DNA from: CALKXV01 sp965228905
GTDB taxonomy: Bacteria; Pseudomonadota; Alphaproteobacteria; Rhodobacterales; Rhodobacteraceae
Reading direction: 5' to 3'
NCBI GenBank assembly: GCA_965228905.1
Contig: CBDDII010000003.1
Span: 1,550,001 to 1,614,000, forward strand
DNA: 64,000 nt
Positions within the stretch are counted from its first letter, which is position 1, and every line of letters begins with the position of its first letter. This document shows, piece by piece, positions 24,729 through 35,017 of this stretch. The notes beneath the pieces were generated by a model, which saw only the letters and a program-made list of their open reading frames with translations, was not told where the DNA came from and ran no database searches. Made by a program: the position numbers and the translations under genes.

Positions 24729-25378
24729 GTGAAATCATTGAGATGCTGCGCCAGATCGTCGATCTGGGGGGGCCGGTCATCCTGATCCTGATCGTGGCTT
24801 CGATCTATGTTCTGGCTGTTGCGATTTACAAATTCTGGCAGTTCCGGGTGGCGGCGGTCGGTCGCCATCGCGCGCTGAAAGAGGCGGTCCAAGCCTGGGA
24901 TGCCGGAGACCGTACCGCTGCCATTGACAACCTTCGGCAATCGAAGAGCTACCTTGCGCCCGTGGTCGAAATGGCGTTCTCGGCCGAGGCTTCGGATGGC
25001 GACCGCCTTGCAAGCGAGGCCGAGGCGCGTTTTGCGCGGCTGGAACGCGGGTTGGGCACATTGGAAAACATCGCACAACTCGCTCCGCTTCTTGGCCTGT
25101 TCGGCACCGTTCTGGGGATGATCGAGGCTTTCCAGGCCCTGCAATCTGCGGGCAGCCAGGTGGATCCGTCGATCCTTGCTGGCGGCATCTGGGTGGCCTT
25201 GATGACCACTGCGGCTGGCCTTGCCGTCGCGATGCCGACATCGATCGTCCATTCGTGGCTTGAAGCCCGCATGGACGCCGAGCGCGGGATTGCCGACCAT
25301 GCGATCCAGACGGTGTTGCACCCGCTTGAGCGTCGCGCTTCGGTCGCCGATGTCTCGGGCCGCCCGGCCCATGCTTAA
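24725..25378 (+). CDS. MotA/TolQ/ExbB proton channel family protein
   Basis: This 217-residue inner-membrane protein starts at ATG 24725 (MSEIIEML), which overlaps the previous stop. It has an N-terminal helix (PVILILIVASIYVLAVAIY), a long cytoplasmic loop, and the family-defining pair of helices LLGLFGTVLGMIEAF and IWVALMTTAAGLAVAMPTSI. With two ExbD-type subunits and a TonB-like protein directly downstream, it forms the proton-driven motor that energises TonB-dependent outer-membrane receptors. TolQ is less likely because a TonB C-terminal protein, not TolA-PalB, completes the operon. Confidence 0.88.
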   Translation: MSEIIEMLRQIVDLGGPVILILIVASIYVLAVAIYKFWQFRVAAVGRHRALKEAVQAWDAGDRTAAIDNLRQSKSYLAPVVEMAFSAEASDGDRLASEAEARFARLERGLGTLENIAQLAPLLGLFGTVLGMIEAFQALQSAGSQVDPSILAGGIWVALMTTAAGLAVAMPTSIVHSWLEARMDAERGIADHAIQTVLHPLERRASVADVSGRPAHA

Positions 25379-25736
25379 GCGGCATCGCAGGAAACGCGCG
25401 ATCTCGATGACGCCCCTGGTGGACGTCATTTTCCTGCTCTTGTTGTTCTTCATGCTGAGTTCCACCTTTTCCAAGTTCGCCGAGGTCGAGTTGAGCGCAG
25501 CGTCTGGCGGAGGAGCCTCTGCAGCCGAAGCGCCGATTTTCGTTCAGCTTTTCGCAGACCGCATGACCGTGAACGGGCGCGCTCAGACCATCGAAACGCT
25601 GGAGCTTGAGCCGAAAGAAAATCAGCCGATGTTGGTTGCCCTTCAGGAGGGCGTGACGGCACAGCGGTTGACCGATCTTCTGGTGGCCTTGCGTGGTTTT
25701 CCAGGCCTCAGCGTTTCGGTGCTGGGGTCGGGTTGA
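25371..25736 (+). CDS. ExbD/TolR family biopolymer transport protein, first copy
   Basis: This 121-residue protein has the start MLKRHRRKRAISMTPLVDVIFLLL. The Asp in PLVDVIF is the family's essential proton-carrying residue in the single membrane helix (about residues 17-38). A periplasmic domain follows. The start at 25371 lies inside the 3' end of exbB (8-base overlap), indicating coupled translation. The chosen start excludes a longer upstream reading that overlaps exbB for 150 bases. Confidence 0.87.
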   Translation: MLKRHRRKRAISMTPLVDVIFLLLLFFMLSSTFSKFAEVELSAASGGGASAAEAPIFVQLFADRMTVNGRAQTIETLELEPKENQPMLVALQEGVTAQRLTDLLVALRGFPGLSVSVLGSG

Positions 25737-26122
25737 TGCAGAAGATCAGGCGGAAAAAGAAGGGCGAGCCGACCATCGCATTGATCAACATCGTGTTTCT
25801 GATGCTGATTTTCTTTCTTGTTGCCGGCACGCTGGCCCAGCCGCTTGATGGTGAGTTGAACCTGATCCGTACCGCGGAACTGGAGGGGCGCGAGCCGCCC
25901 GATGCGCTGGTCGTTCACGAGGATGGCGCGCTCAGCTATCGCGGAGAGCGGCTGGCCGAGGTCGCGGGTTTTGCTGCCGGGCTGGATGCTGACCAGTTGG
26001 AGCGGGTCAAGATCGTCCCGGATCGTGCCCTTGATGCAAGCCGTCTTGTCGAGGTTTCGCGTGCCTTGCGTGCCGCCGGTGCGCAGTCGGTCGTCATCGT
26101 CACCGAGAGGGCGCTGGAGTGA
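25736..26122 (+). CDS. ExbD/TolR family biopolymer transport protein, second copy
   Basis: This 128-residue protein begins MQKIRRKKKGEPTIALINIVFLMLIFFLVAG. In place of the usual Leu-Val-Asp, the helix start reads ALINIVF, so the conserved Asp of the first copy is an Asn here. The membrane helix is otherwise typical. The ATG overlaps the previous TGA by one base. Two unlike ExbD subunits next to one ExbB are known in some TonB and Tol-like systems. The Asp-to-Asn change suggests this copy assists rather than carries protons (inference). Confidence 0.82.
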   Translation: MQKIRRKKKGEPTIALINIVFLMLIFFLVAGTLAQPLDGELNLIRTAELEGREPPDALVVHEDGALSYRGERLAEVAGFAAGLDADQLERVKIVPDRALDASRLVEVSRALRAAGAQSVVIVTERALE

Positions 26123-27168
26123 TCCGCTCGTCCAACCCGTTGAAGATCGGCGTCGTTTTTGCATCGGCTGTGTCACATGTCGCTGTCGGCTGGTACTTCT
26201 TTTCAGAGCCCAGGGTCGAAATTGCAGGCGGGGCGGGTGTTGTTGTCGAAGCCCGGCTTGGCAACAGTTTCGAAGACCTTGCCGCAGGTGCTGCTGTTGC
26301 CGAGGTGTCGGAAACACCCGAAGCCGAACCGGTGGAGATCGAAACGGCAGAACCACCCGCCGAAACAACAAAGGCACCGCCCGAGACGGCGATGCCGGTG
26401 CTGCCGTCGGAAACGGTCACCGCGCGAGGCGAGGTTGTCCCGTCCGAAGCTGCGCCAGTGGGTGTGCCGGAGATGGCCGTACCTCTGCCGGTCGAAGCGG
26501 CACCGCCAGCCGATGCCATCGCTACGCTCGTACCGGTCGAACAGGCTGAACCGCAAAAGGTGGAACAAGCGCCAGCCAGACGCGACGTCAAACCTTTGGC
26601 CGCTGTGCAAGAGACGGTGCCCGCGCCATCCCCTCCGGTCATCGAGACGGAAACTCCCAAATTGACGCAAGCGTCGAAGCCCGAAACACTGGCGGCAACC
26701 GAGGATGACAACGCTCTCGGAAACTCGCCCCGTCCGGCACGCCGTCCGGATCGTCCGAGACGCGACGCGCGTGAAACGGCACCACCGCCCCAGGCCCAGG
26801 GCAACAGCAATCGAAACGCGATCGCGGGTTCGGCCAGCGGGTCTTCAACCGCCCGCGCGACAGAGCAATCCAGCAACTCCGGGCGCTCGACTGCCAGCGG
26901 CAATGCGGCGGTCAGCAATTATCCCGGCAAGGTGATGCAACGTATCGCGCGGGTGCGAAGGCCGCGTGTTGGGTCGCGGGGTGCGGCGGTGATCAGGTTT
27001 TCGATCAGCGCGAATGGCGCGCTTGCCAGGGTTTCGGTGGCACGAAGCTCGGGCAGTGCGCGGCTAGATCGCGCGGCGTTGCAGGTCGTTCAGAGGGCAG
27101 CCCCTTTTCCGAAGCCCCCACCGGGCGCACAGCGGAATTTCAACATCAGGATAGAAGGTCAGGGTTGA
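26119..27168 (+). CDS. TonB family energy transducer
   Basis: This 349-residue protein starts with GTG (GTGA overlap with exbD2). An N-terminal membrane anchor (PLKIGVVFASAVSHVAVGWYFF, about residues 7-28) is followed by a long Pro/Ala/Glu-rich periplasmic span to about residue 260, then a C-terminal TonB domain (NYPGKVMQRIARVRRPRVGSRGAAVIRFSIS... ending NFNIRIEGQG). This layout is characteristic of TonB. It would pass the proton-motor energy of ExbB/ExbD to outer-membrane receptors. No receptor gene is within the window, so the imported ligand (iron chelate, haem, vitamin or sugar) is unknown. Confidence 0.88.
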   Translation: MIRSSNPLKIGVVFASAVSHVAVGWYFFSEPRVEIAGGAGVVVEARLGNSFEDLAAGAAVAEVSETPEAEPVEIETAEPPAETTKAPPETAMPVLPSETVTARGEVVPSEAAPVGVPEMAVPLPVEAAPPADAIATLVPVEQAEPQKVEQAPARRDVKPLAAVQETVPAPSPPVIETETPKLTQASKPETLAATEDDNALGNSPRPARRPDRPRRDARETAPPPQAQGNSNRNAIAGSASGSSTARATEQSSNSGRSTASGNAAVSNYPGKVMQRIARVRRPRVGSRGAAVIRFSISANGALARVSVARSSGSARLDRAALQVVQRAAPFPKPPPGAQRNFNIRIEGQG

Positions 27169-27186
27169 TTGCCGCGTGGTGGCCGC

Positions 27187-28085
27187 TCAATCAGCGACCT
27201 GCGTCTCGGGGATCGTATCTGCCGGTTTCAACCCGCCCATTCCACCGCGATAGGATACGGCTTCGGCCCCTTTGGAGTGGCCTGCTTGCAGGCAGGCCTC
27301 AAGCGGGAGTTTTTGCAACCAGGCATGGACGAAGGCTGCGTTGAAAGCATCGCCCGCGCCGGTAGTGTCGACGATGTCGACGGGCTTGGCGGGTGCATGA
27401 ATTTCCGTGTCTCCGGTTACGGCCATCGCACCGCGCGCGCCCATCTTGACGACTGTCAGTTTCGAAAACGGCTCGGGCACGTTGAGTTCGCGCAAGAGCC
27501 GAACTTCCGATTCATTGGGCAGAAAAATGTCGATGTCGGGCAGGAGAGCCGAAAGCTTGACCGCATCAAGGCTGTCGTCCCAACTACAATCCAGCGACAG
27601 GGTCGCGCCTATGGTTTTGGCAATGTCGACAAGTTCGGGATTCTCGATCAACGTCGCGGCTTCGCCGATATGGATATGCGCCGGTTTCACGCGGGCGAGG
27701 GCGTCTTCGCTCAGCGGTGGAAAGGCGGCGCCGACGCGATGGGTCACGAAGGCGCGTTCGCCGCCGTGCACAAGTGCTGCGGTCAGTTGCGGGCCACGCG
27801 ATGCGTCGGATTGGCCACAAAGCTGCAGATCGACCCCGAGGCGCGCGAGTTCGTTTTCGACGCTCGCGCGAAAAGGGGGCGGGGGCAGAAAGGCCGCCAG
27901 GGATGTCTTGTGGCCAAGAGCGGACAGGTGTCCGGCAGTGATCGCGCAACCACCCCCCGCATGAAGACCGATCCCGCCGACAAAGACTTCGGTGCCGGGG
28001 GTCGGCATACGCGGCAGGTCGGTGAAGATGACGTCGCAATAAAGACGGCCGACGCAAAGGATGTTCGGTTGTTGTGTTTCGGGGG

Positions 28086-28089
<4 letters not shown>
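27187..28089 (-). CDS. PfkB-family carbohydrate kinase
   Basis: This 300-residue ribokinase-fold protein has the N-terminal sugar-binding segment GGIGLHAGGGCAITAGHLSALG (the Gly-Gly pattern about residues 42-58) and the C-terminal signature DTTGAGDAFNAAFVHAWL, which holds the catalytic Asp and anion hole. It is the last gene of the ABC operon and overlaps the ATPase gene by ATGA. Related kinases phosphorylate ribose, fructose, 2-keto-3-deoxygluconate or amino sugars. Here it probably traps the sugar released from the imported substrate. Its end converges with the tonB gene at only 18 bases. Confidence 0.85.
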
Positions 28090-29144
<1,055 letters not shown>

Positions 29145-29147
29145 GGA

Positions 29148-30628
<1,481 letters not shown>

Positions 30629-30632
<4 letters not shown>

Positions 30633-31507
30633 CCCTTCAACCCCGCCATGACTACGCCGCGAATGATGAAACGCTGGAAGATCAGGAAGACGATCAGCGT
30701 CGGGATCGTCGAGATCGCGGCACCGGTCATGATCAACTCCCAAGCCACGTCAGCTTCGTCGCCAAAGGACGACAGGCCTACGGGCAGGGTGTACATCTCG
30801 ACCGAGTTGGTAACGATCAGCGGCCAGATGAAGGCGGTCCAGTTGCCGAGGAAGACAAAGATCGCCAGAGCGGCCAGCGCCGGTTTGACCAACGGCATGG
30901 CGACGGTCCACCAGATCTGCAATTCGTTCAGCCCGTCGATCCGCGCGGCTTCGATGAAGTCGTCGGGTACGGTTTCAAAGAATTGTTTCATCAGGAAGGT
31001 GCCGAAGGCGGTCATCAGGCCGGGGAACATGATGCCCCAATAGGTGTCCAGCCAACCGAATTGCTGGCTCATAAGGTACCAGGGGATCACCAGCATCTCG
31101 GTCGGGATCATCAGGGTTGACAGGATCGCGATGAAGACGATGTAGCGACCCGGGAAACGGAATTTGCAGAGTGTGTAGCCGACAAGGCTGTCGAAGATCA
31201 CGTTACAGACCGTGGTAATCAGCGCGATGATGATGGAATTGACGAACCACCAGTAAAACCGTCCGTCTTCAAGGACATAGGTATAGTTTTCGATCGTTGG
31301 CTCATCTGGAATGAACTTCAGGTTATAGACCTCGTGCGGCCATTTCAGCGAGGTCGAGATCATGTAGGCGATTGGCATGACCATCAGGATGCCGCCAAGG
31401 AACAAGAGGCTCCAGCGGATGAACTGGCCCATGTTGGCAGGCTTTTTCGGCGCGTGTTTCTTCAACAGCGTGTCCGATGTCGGGCGGATGTCGTCAGTCA
31501 CGGCCAT
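30629..31507 (-). CDS. Carbohydrate ABC transporter permease, MalG type
   Basis: This 292-residue protein has six predicted helices, beginning with FIRWSLLFLGGILMVMPIAYMIS and including YIVFIAILSTLMIPTEMLVIPWYL. The EAA loop EAARIDGLNELQIWWTVAMPLVKPALAA (about 208-235) contacts the ATPase. It pairs with the MalF-type permease directly upstream, whose stop meets this start at a one-base overlap. Confidence 0.92.
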
Positions 31508-32400
31508 CAGCGGTCCCTCAGAATGCGAAGCTGGATCAGGCTGACCACCAGCAGGACAAGGAACAGGACCACGGTCTGCGCCGCCGCATAGCCCATGTCG
31601 AAAGCCGTGAAGGCGGTTTCATAGATCATCAGCACCAGCGGTTTGGTCGAGTTCAGGGGGCCGCCGGGGTTGTTCGTCGTCATGTTGTAGACGTGATCGA
31701 AGATGCGCAGGAACCCGATCGAGGAAAAGACGACGATAAAGACGATGGTCGGCTTCAAAAGCGGGATGGTGATTTCCCAAAGCACCGACCAGGTGGAAAC
31801 TCCGTCGATCCGGGCCGCTTCGTAATAGCTTTGCGGGATGGCGCGCAGGCCCGCCATGAAGATAATGATCTGGAAGCCGAGGCCCGCCCAGATGGCTGGG
31901 GCCAGGATCGAGGGCAGGGCGTTGGTGGTCGAGTTCAGGAAATTGATCTGGGGGATGCCGAAGGTTGACAGGAAGTTGTTGAACAACCCGATTGGCACCG
32001 GCTGGTAGAACCAACGCCAGACCCAGGCCATGGCCACCGCACTTGTCATGAAGGGGAGGAAATAAAGCATCCTCAGAAACCCGTGCATGAAGCGCGTCTT
32101 GTCCAGGTGGTAGGCGACGAAGAACGACACGACAAGGCTGACCGGCGTGCCAAGAAGAAGGTAGACGAACGTATTCTTGAAGACCTTCCAGAATGTCGGA
32201 TCGGCAAACAGCTTCTGGTAATTCTCGAAACCTGTCCATGTCCTTTCGCCCAACAGGTTCCAGTCCTGAAAGCTGATCAGGATCGCATTGGCCGTCGGGT
32301 AGAAGCGGATGACCGTGTAGAACAGCACCGGCAGCGCCAGGAAGGCCCAGGCCCAGACGATCTGTTTCTGCTTGATCGAGAGGTTTCGATAGAAGGTCAT
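31507..32400 (-). CDS. Carbohydrate ABC transporter permease, MalF type
   Basis: This 297-residue protein starts at MTFYRNLS (an ATG five codons upstream at 32415 is also possible). Six helices are predicted (IVWAWAFLALPVLFYTVIRFYP is the first), with the EAA loop SYYEAARIDGVSTWSVLWEITIPLLKPT. With the MalG-type protein it forms the membrane channel of a CUT1 importer. A strong hairpin separates it from the binding-protein gene. Confidence 0.9.
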   Translation of the reverse strand: MTFYRNLSIKQKQIVWAWAFLALPVLFYTVIRFYPTANAILISFQDWNLLGERTWTGFENYQKLFADPTFWKVFKNTFVYLLLGTPVSLVVSFFVAYHLDKTRFMHGFLRMLYFLPFMTSAVAMAWVWRWFYQPVPIGLFNNFLSTFGIPQINFLNSTTNALPSILAPAIWAGLGFQIIIFMAGLRAIPQSYYEAARIDGVSTWSVLWEITIPLLKPTIVFIVVFSSIGFLRIFDHVYNMTTNNPGGPLNSTKPLVLMIYETAFTAFDMGYAAAQTVVLFLVLLVVSLIQLRILRDR

Positions 32401-32420
32401 GACCGCCCCCGGCAAAGATG

Positions 32421-32445
32421 CGGCCCCGGCGGTTGACCGGGGCCG
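32421..32445. repeat. GC-rich stem-loop between the ABC binding-protein gene and permease
   Basis: CGGCCCCGG (32421-32429) and CCGGGGCCG (32437-32445) form a perfect 9-bp stem with a 7-base loop, starting 7 bases past the binding-protein stop. No T-run follows, so it is more likely an mRNA-stabilising or attenuating structure than a full terminator. The TRAP operon has a similar hairpin in the same relative position. Confidence 0.65.
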
Positions 32446-32451
32446 TGCGCC

Positions 32452-33711
32452 TTACTTGGCGTAATAGTCGTCGAGGATCTTCTGTTCCGCTTCAGCGGCC
32501 ATCGACAGGCTGTCGGCAGGCGACATGCCCTCTAGCGTGATGCGTTCGACCATTTCCACCATCAACTGGCGCTGCGCCGATTCATTGGCGAACTTGGTGG
32601 TGTTGGCATAGGCGAGGCCGCGGATGAAGGGGCCGTAGACCTCGTTATTGGCGTTTTCGTCGGTCAGGCCGACCGACGGTTTTGCAGGAAGCTCTCCCAC
32701 AACATCCAGCCAGATCTGCATGGCTTCATCCGAGGTCACATACTGCATGAACTTCACGGCAGCGTCGTATTTCTCGCCTTCGGCCTTCGTGGTGATCGCG
32801 TTCACCCAATAGGACGAATAGTTCGACCGTGTGCCGTCCGCCGTGGCCGGAAGCTCGGTCACGCCCCATTTCAGCCCGCGCGTGTCGTTCAGCGAACCGA
32901 TGCGGAAAGACCCGTCGATGTGCATCCCCGCACGACCCGCCTTGAAGGCGGCTTGCGGTTCATCCATGAACCCGATCGCCGTCACGGCATCGTCACCGGT
33001 TGCCATGTCGACATAGAATTCAAGCGCTTTCAGTCCGGCGTCCGTATCATAGTTTACCGTGGTGTAATCGTTCATGTAGGGTTCGCCGCCCATCTGGCGG
33101 ACCAGCCCTTCGCGCCACCAATGGTGATCCTGCGCGGTCATGCCGGCGGTGATGCCGACCTGGGTGATGTTGCCCGCGCTGTCGCGCTTCGTCATGGCGG
33201 CTGCGGCTGCCATCATTTCGTCAATCGTGGTGGGTGGTTCGACGCCAGCTTCTTCAAGAAGCCGTTCGTTATAGAACAGGGCCAGCGAGCGCACGGCGGT
33301 CGGCAGCGCCCAGTATTGATCGCCGTCTTTCATCGCCTGCACCATCGGAAAGAACTCAGCGTCGATGGTGGAGGCCGGGAAGGCGTCGGCGGGCAGGGGT
33401 TGGATCAACTCGGCTTCGACATAGTCGTTCAGCCAGCCGTAGAACAATTGCACCACGTCCGGACCTTCGCCTGCCGGGATCGCGGCGGCGACCTTGGTGC
33501 GATAGTCGGCGTAGGGAAAGTGGGTCATCTTGACGGTGATGTCGGGGTTGGCGGCCTGGAAATTCTCGATCAACTGCTCCATCGCCGTGACTCGCGCGTC
33601 GAAGAAATATTGCCAGTACTCGATCTCGACCGCATGGGCGGTGGATCCGAAAAGCGTTGCGGCGCTGGTTGCTGCCCCAAGCGCAAGTGCCTTGAACTTG
33701 ACGGTATTCAT
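32452..33711 (-). CDS. Carbohydrate ABC transporter substrate-binding protein
   Basis: This 419-residue family 1 binding protein has a signal peptide (MNTVKFKALALGAATSAATLF, cleavage near STAHA-VEIEYW). The mature protein has the typical start IEYWQYFFDARVTAMEQLIENFQAANPDITV and the region GPDVVQLFYGWLNDY. It is the first gene of the leftward operon, just after the divergent operator. It determines substrate range; the neighbours (ArgH-like lyase, PfkB kinase, PIG-L deacetylase) suggest an amino-sugar conjugate rather than a plain sugar. Confidence 0.92.
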   Translation of the reverse strand: MNTVKFKALALGAATSAATLFGSTAHAVEIEYWQYFFDARVTAMEQLIENFQAANPDITVKMTHFPYADYRTKVAAAIPAGEGPDVVQLFYGWLNDYVEAELIQPLPADAFPASTIDAEFFPMVQAMKDGDQYWALPTAVRSLALFYNERLLEEAGVEPPTTIDEMMAAAAAMTKRDSAGNITQVGITAGMTAQDHHWWREGLVRQMGGEPYMNDYTTVNYDTDAGLKALEFYVDMATGDDAVTAIGFMDEPQAAFKAGRAGMHIDGSFRIGSLNDTRGLKWGVTELPATADGTRSNYSSYWVNAITTKAEGEKYDAAVKFMQYVTSDEAMQIWLDVVGELPAKPSVGLTDENANNEVYGPFIRGLAYANTTKFANESAQRQLMVEMVERITLEGMSPADSLSMAAEAEQKILDDYYAK

Positions 33712-33782
33712 TGAATTTCTCCCTGCTGTTTTATCCCGCTTGGTCGCATCGGGCGATTTGCGGGGCGCATGTGAATCACATC

Positions 33783-33824
33783 GTTAGCTCAACTCTCTTG
33801 AGTTATCAAGTAAGTTGAGCTAAC
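33783..33824. promoter_or_regulatory. Palindromic operator between the ABC operon and ROK repressor gene
   Basis: GTTAGCTCAACT (33783-33794) and AGTTGAGCTAAC (33813-33824) are perfect inverted arms 18 bases apart. Between them AACTC (33791-33795) and GAGTT (33800-33804) form a further inverted repeat that shares bases with the left arm. The right arm ends 8 bases before the ROK start codon. The arrangement fits a dimeric or tetrameric ROK repressor binding several half-sites and controlling both divergent transcripts. Confidence 0.75.
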
Positions 33825-33832
33825 CCGATCTC

Positions 33833-35017
33833 ATGAATAGCATCACGGACAGTTTTGTCGGCGCAAATGCGGGACGATCACGTGGCCACAATCGGCAGGT
33901 CGTGCTGGGCCGGATCCGAAGTGCGGAACGCATCGGGCGGGCCGAGATCGCCCGCGCTTCGGGCCTGTCCACGCAGGCGGTTTCGAACATCATCGCCGAT
34001 CTGATGGAGGATGGTCTGATCGTCGAACAGGGGCACAGGTCCGCGTCGCGCGGGGTGCCGGTGGTGCAGTATTCTCTGAACCCGGAGGGAGGATTCGCAG
34101 CAGGGATCGAGATTCGCGTCGACGCGGTTTTCGGCGGTCTGCTCAACCTTTGCGGCGAGACCATCGCCCAGAAACGTCGACAGGTCGCGGTGCGTGACAG
34201 GAAGGCCGTGGCGAAAGCGGTGCGCGACATGCAGGCGTCCTTGCTGAAAGAGGCGGGGTGCGATGCAGACCGACTTTTGGGTCTTGGGGTCGTGATGCCT
34301 GGCCCTTTCGGATCGACCGGGATCGAGGGCGGTGCCTCGGAACTGCCGATCTGGGATGAAACACCGCCGGACGTCTGGCTGTCCGAGATGGTGAAGAGCC
34401 CGGTTCTGGTCGAGAACGATGCCAACGCCGCTGCGATCGGCGAGAGGATCTCGGGGGCGGCGCAGGGGTTGAACACCTATGCCTTCTTGTATTTTGGCAG
34501 CGGGCTTGGCCTTGGTGTCGTGCATGACGGTCGGTTGATGGCTGGCGGTTTCGGCAACGCGGGCGAGATCGGAACACTGCAAGTGGCGGTGGGTGGAAAG
34601 ATGGTCATGCTTGAAGACGTCGTCAGCCGCCGGTCGCTCAACGCCGCACTCTCGGGCAAGGGGCTACCCTCGAACAACGTCAACGATCTCGCAAGGCTTT
34701 ACAAAAGCGGGGACCGCACATTGAAGCGCTGGCTCGACCGGGCCGTGGAGCCCTTGTCGGCGGCCATCGCAATCGTCGAAAACCTGTTCGACCCGCAAAC
34801 GGTCATCCTTGGCGGCGCGATGCCGGACAATATTCTGGATCACCTGATCGGCGCTGTCCGTCTGACTGAACGCTCCGTGTCGAACCGCCCTAATCGAAGC
34901 GCGCCACGAGTGATGCGCGGTGCCTCGGGCCGTATGACTGCAACGCTTGGCGCGGCGGCCCTGGTCGTGAACCACGCCTTCACCCCCAAGATTGCCCAGC
35001 AGCCGCAGGAGCTTTGA
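33833..35017 (+). CDS. ROK-family transcriptional regulator (NagC/XylR type)
   Basis: This 394-residue protein has an N-terminal winged helix-turn-helix (GRIRSAERIGRAEIARASGLSTQAVSNIIADLMEDGLIVEQG, of which the recognition part is STQAVSNIIADL). The ROK sugar-kinase-like domain has LGVVMPGPF, ENDANAAAIGE and LYFGSGLGLGVVHDGRL. The zinc-binding Cys cluster usual in ROK proteins (CxCGxxGC) is absent: the region GGFGNAGEIGTLQVAVGGKM has none. NagC/XylR-type repressors release DNA on binding a sugar or sugar phosphate. It probably controls itself, the PIG-L and exporter genes, and the divergent ABC operon. Confidence 0.88.
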   Translation: MNSITDSFVGANAGRSRGHNRQVVLGRIRSAERIGRAEIARASGLSTQAVSNIIADLMEDGLIVEQGHRSASRGVPVVQYSLNPEGGFAAGIEIRVDAVFGGLLNLCGETIAQKRRQVAVRDRKAVAKAVRDMQASLLKEAGCDADRLLGLGVVMPGPFGSTGIEGGASELPIWDETPPDVWLSEMVKSPVLVENDANAAAIGERISGAAQGLNTYAFLYFGSGLGLGVVHDGRLMAGGFGNAGEIGTLQVAVGGKMVMLEDVVSRRSLNAALSGKGLPSNNVNDLARLYKSGDRTLKRWLDRAVEPLSAAIAIVENLFDPQTVILGGAMPDNILDHLIGAVRLTERSVSNRPNRSAPRVMRGASGRMTATLGAAALVVNHAFTPKIAQQPQEL

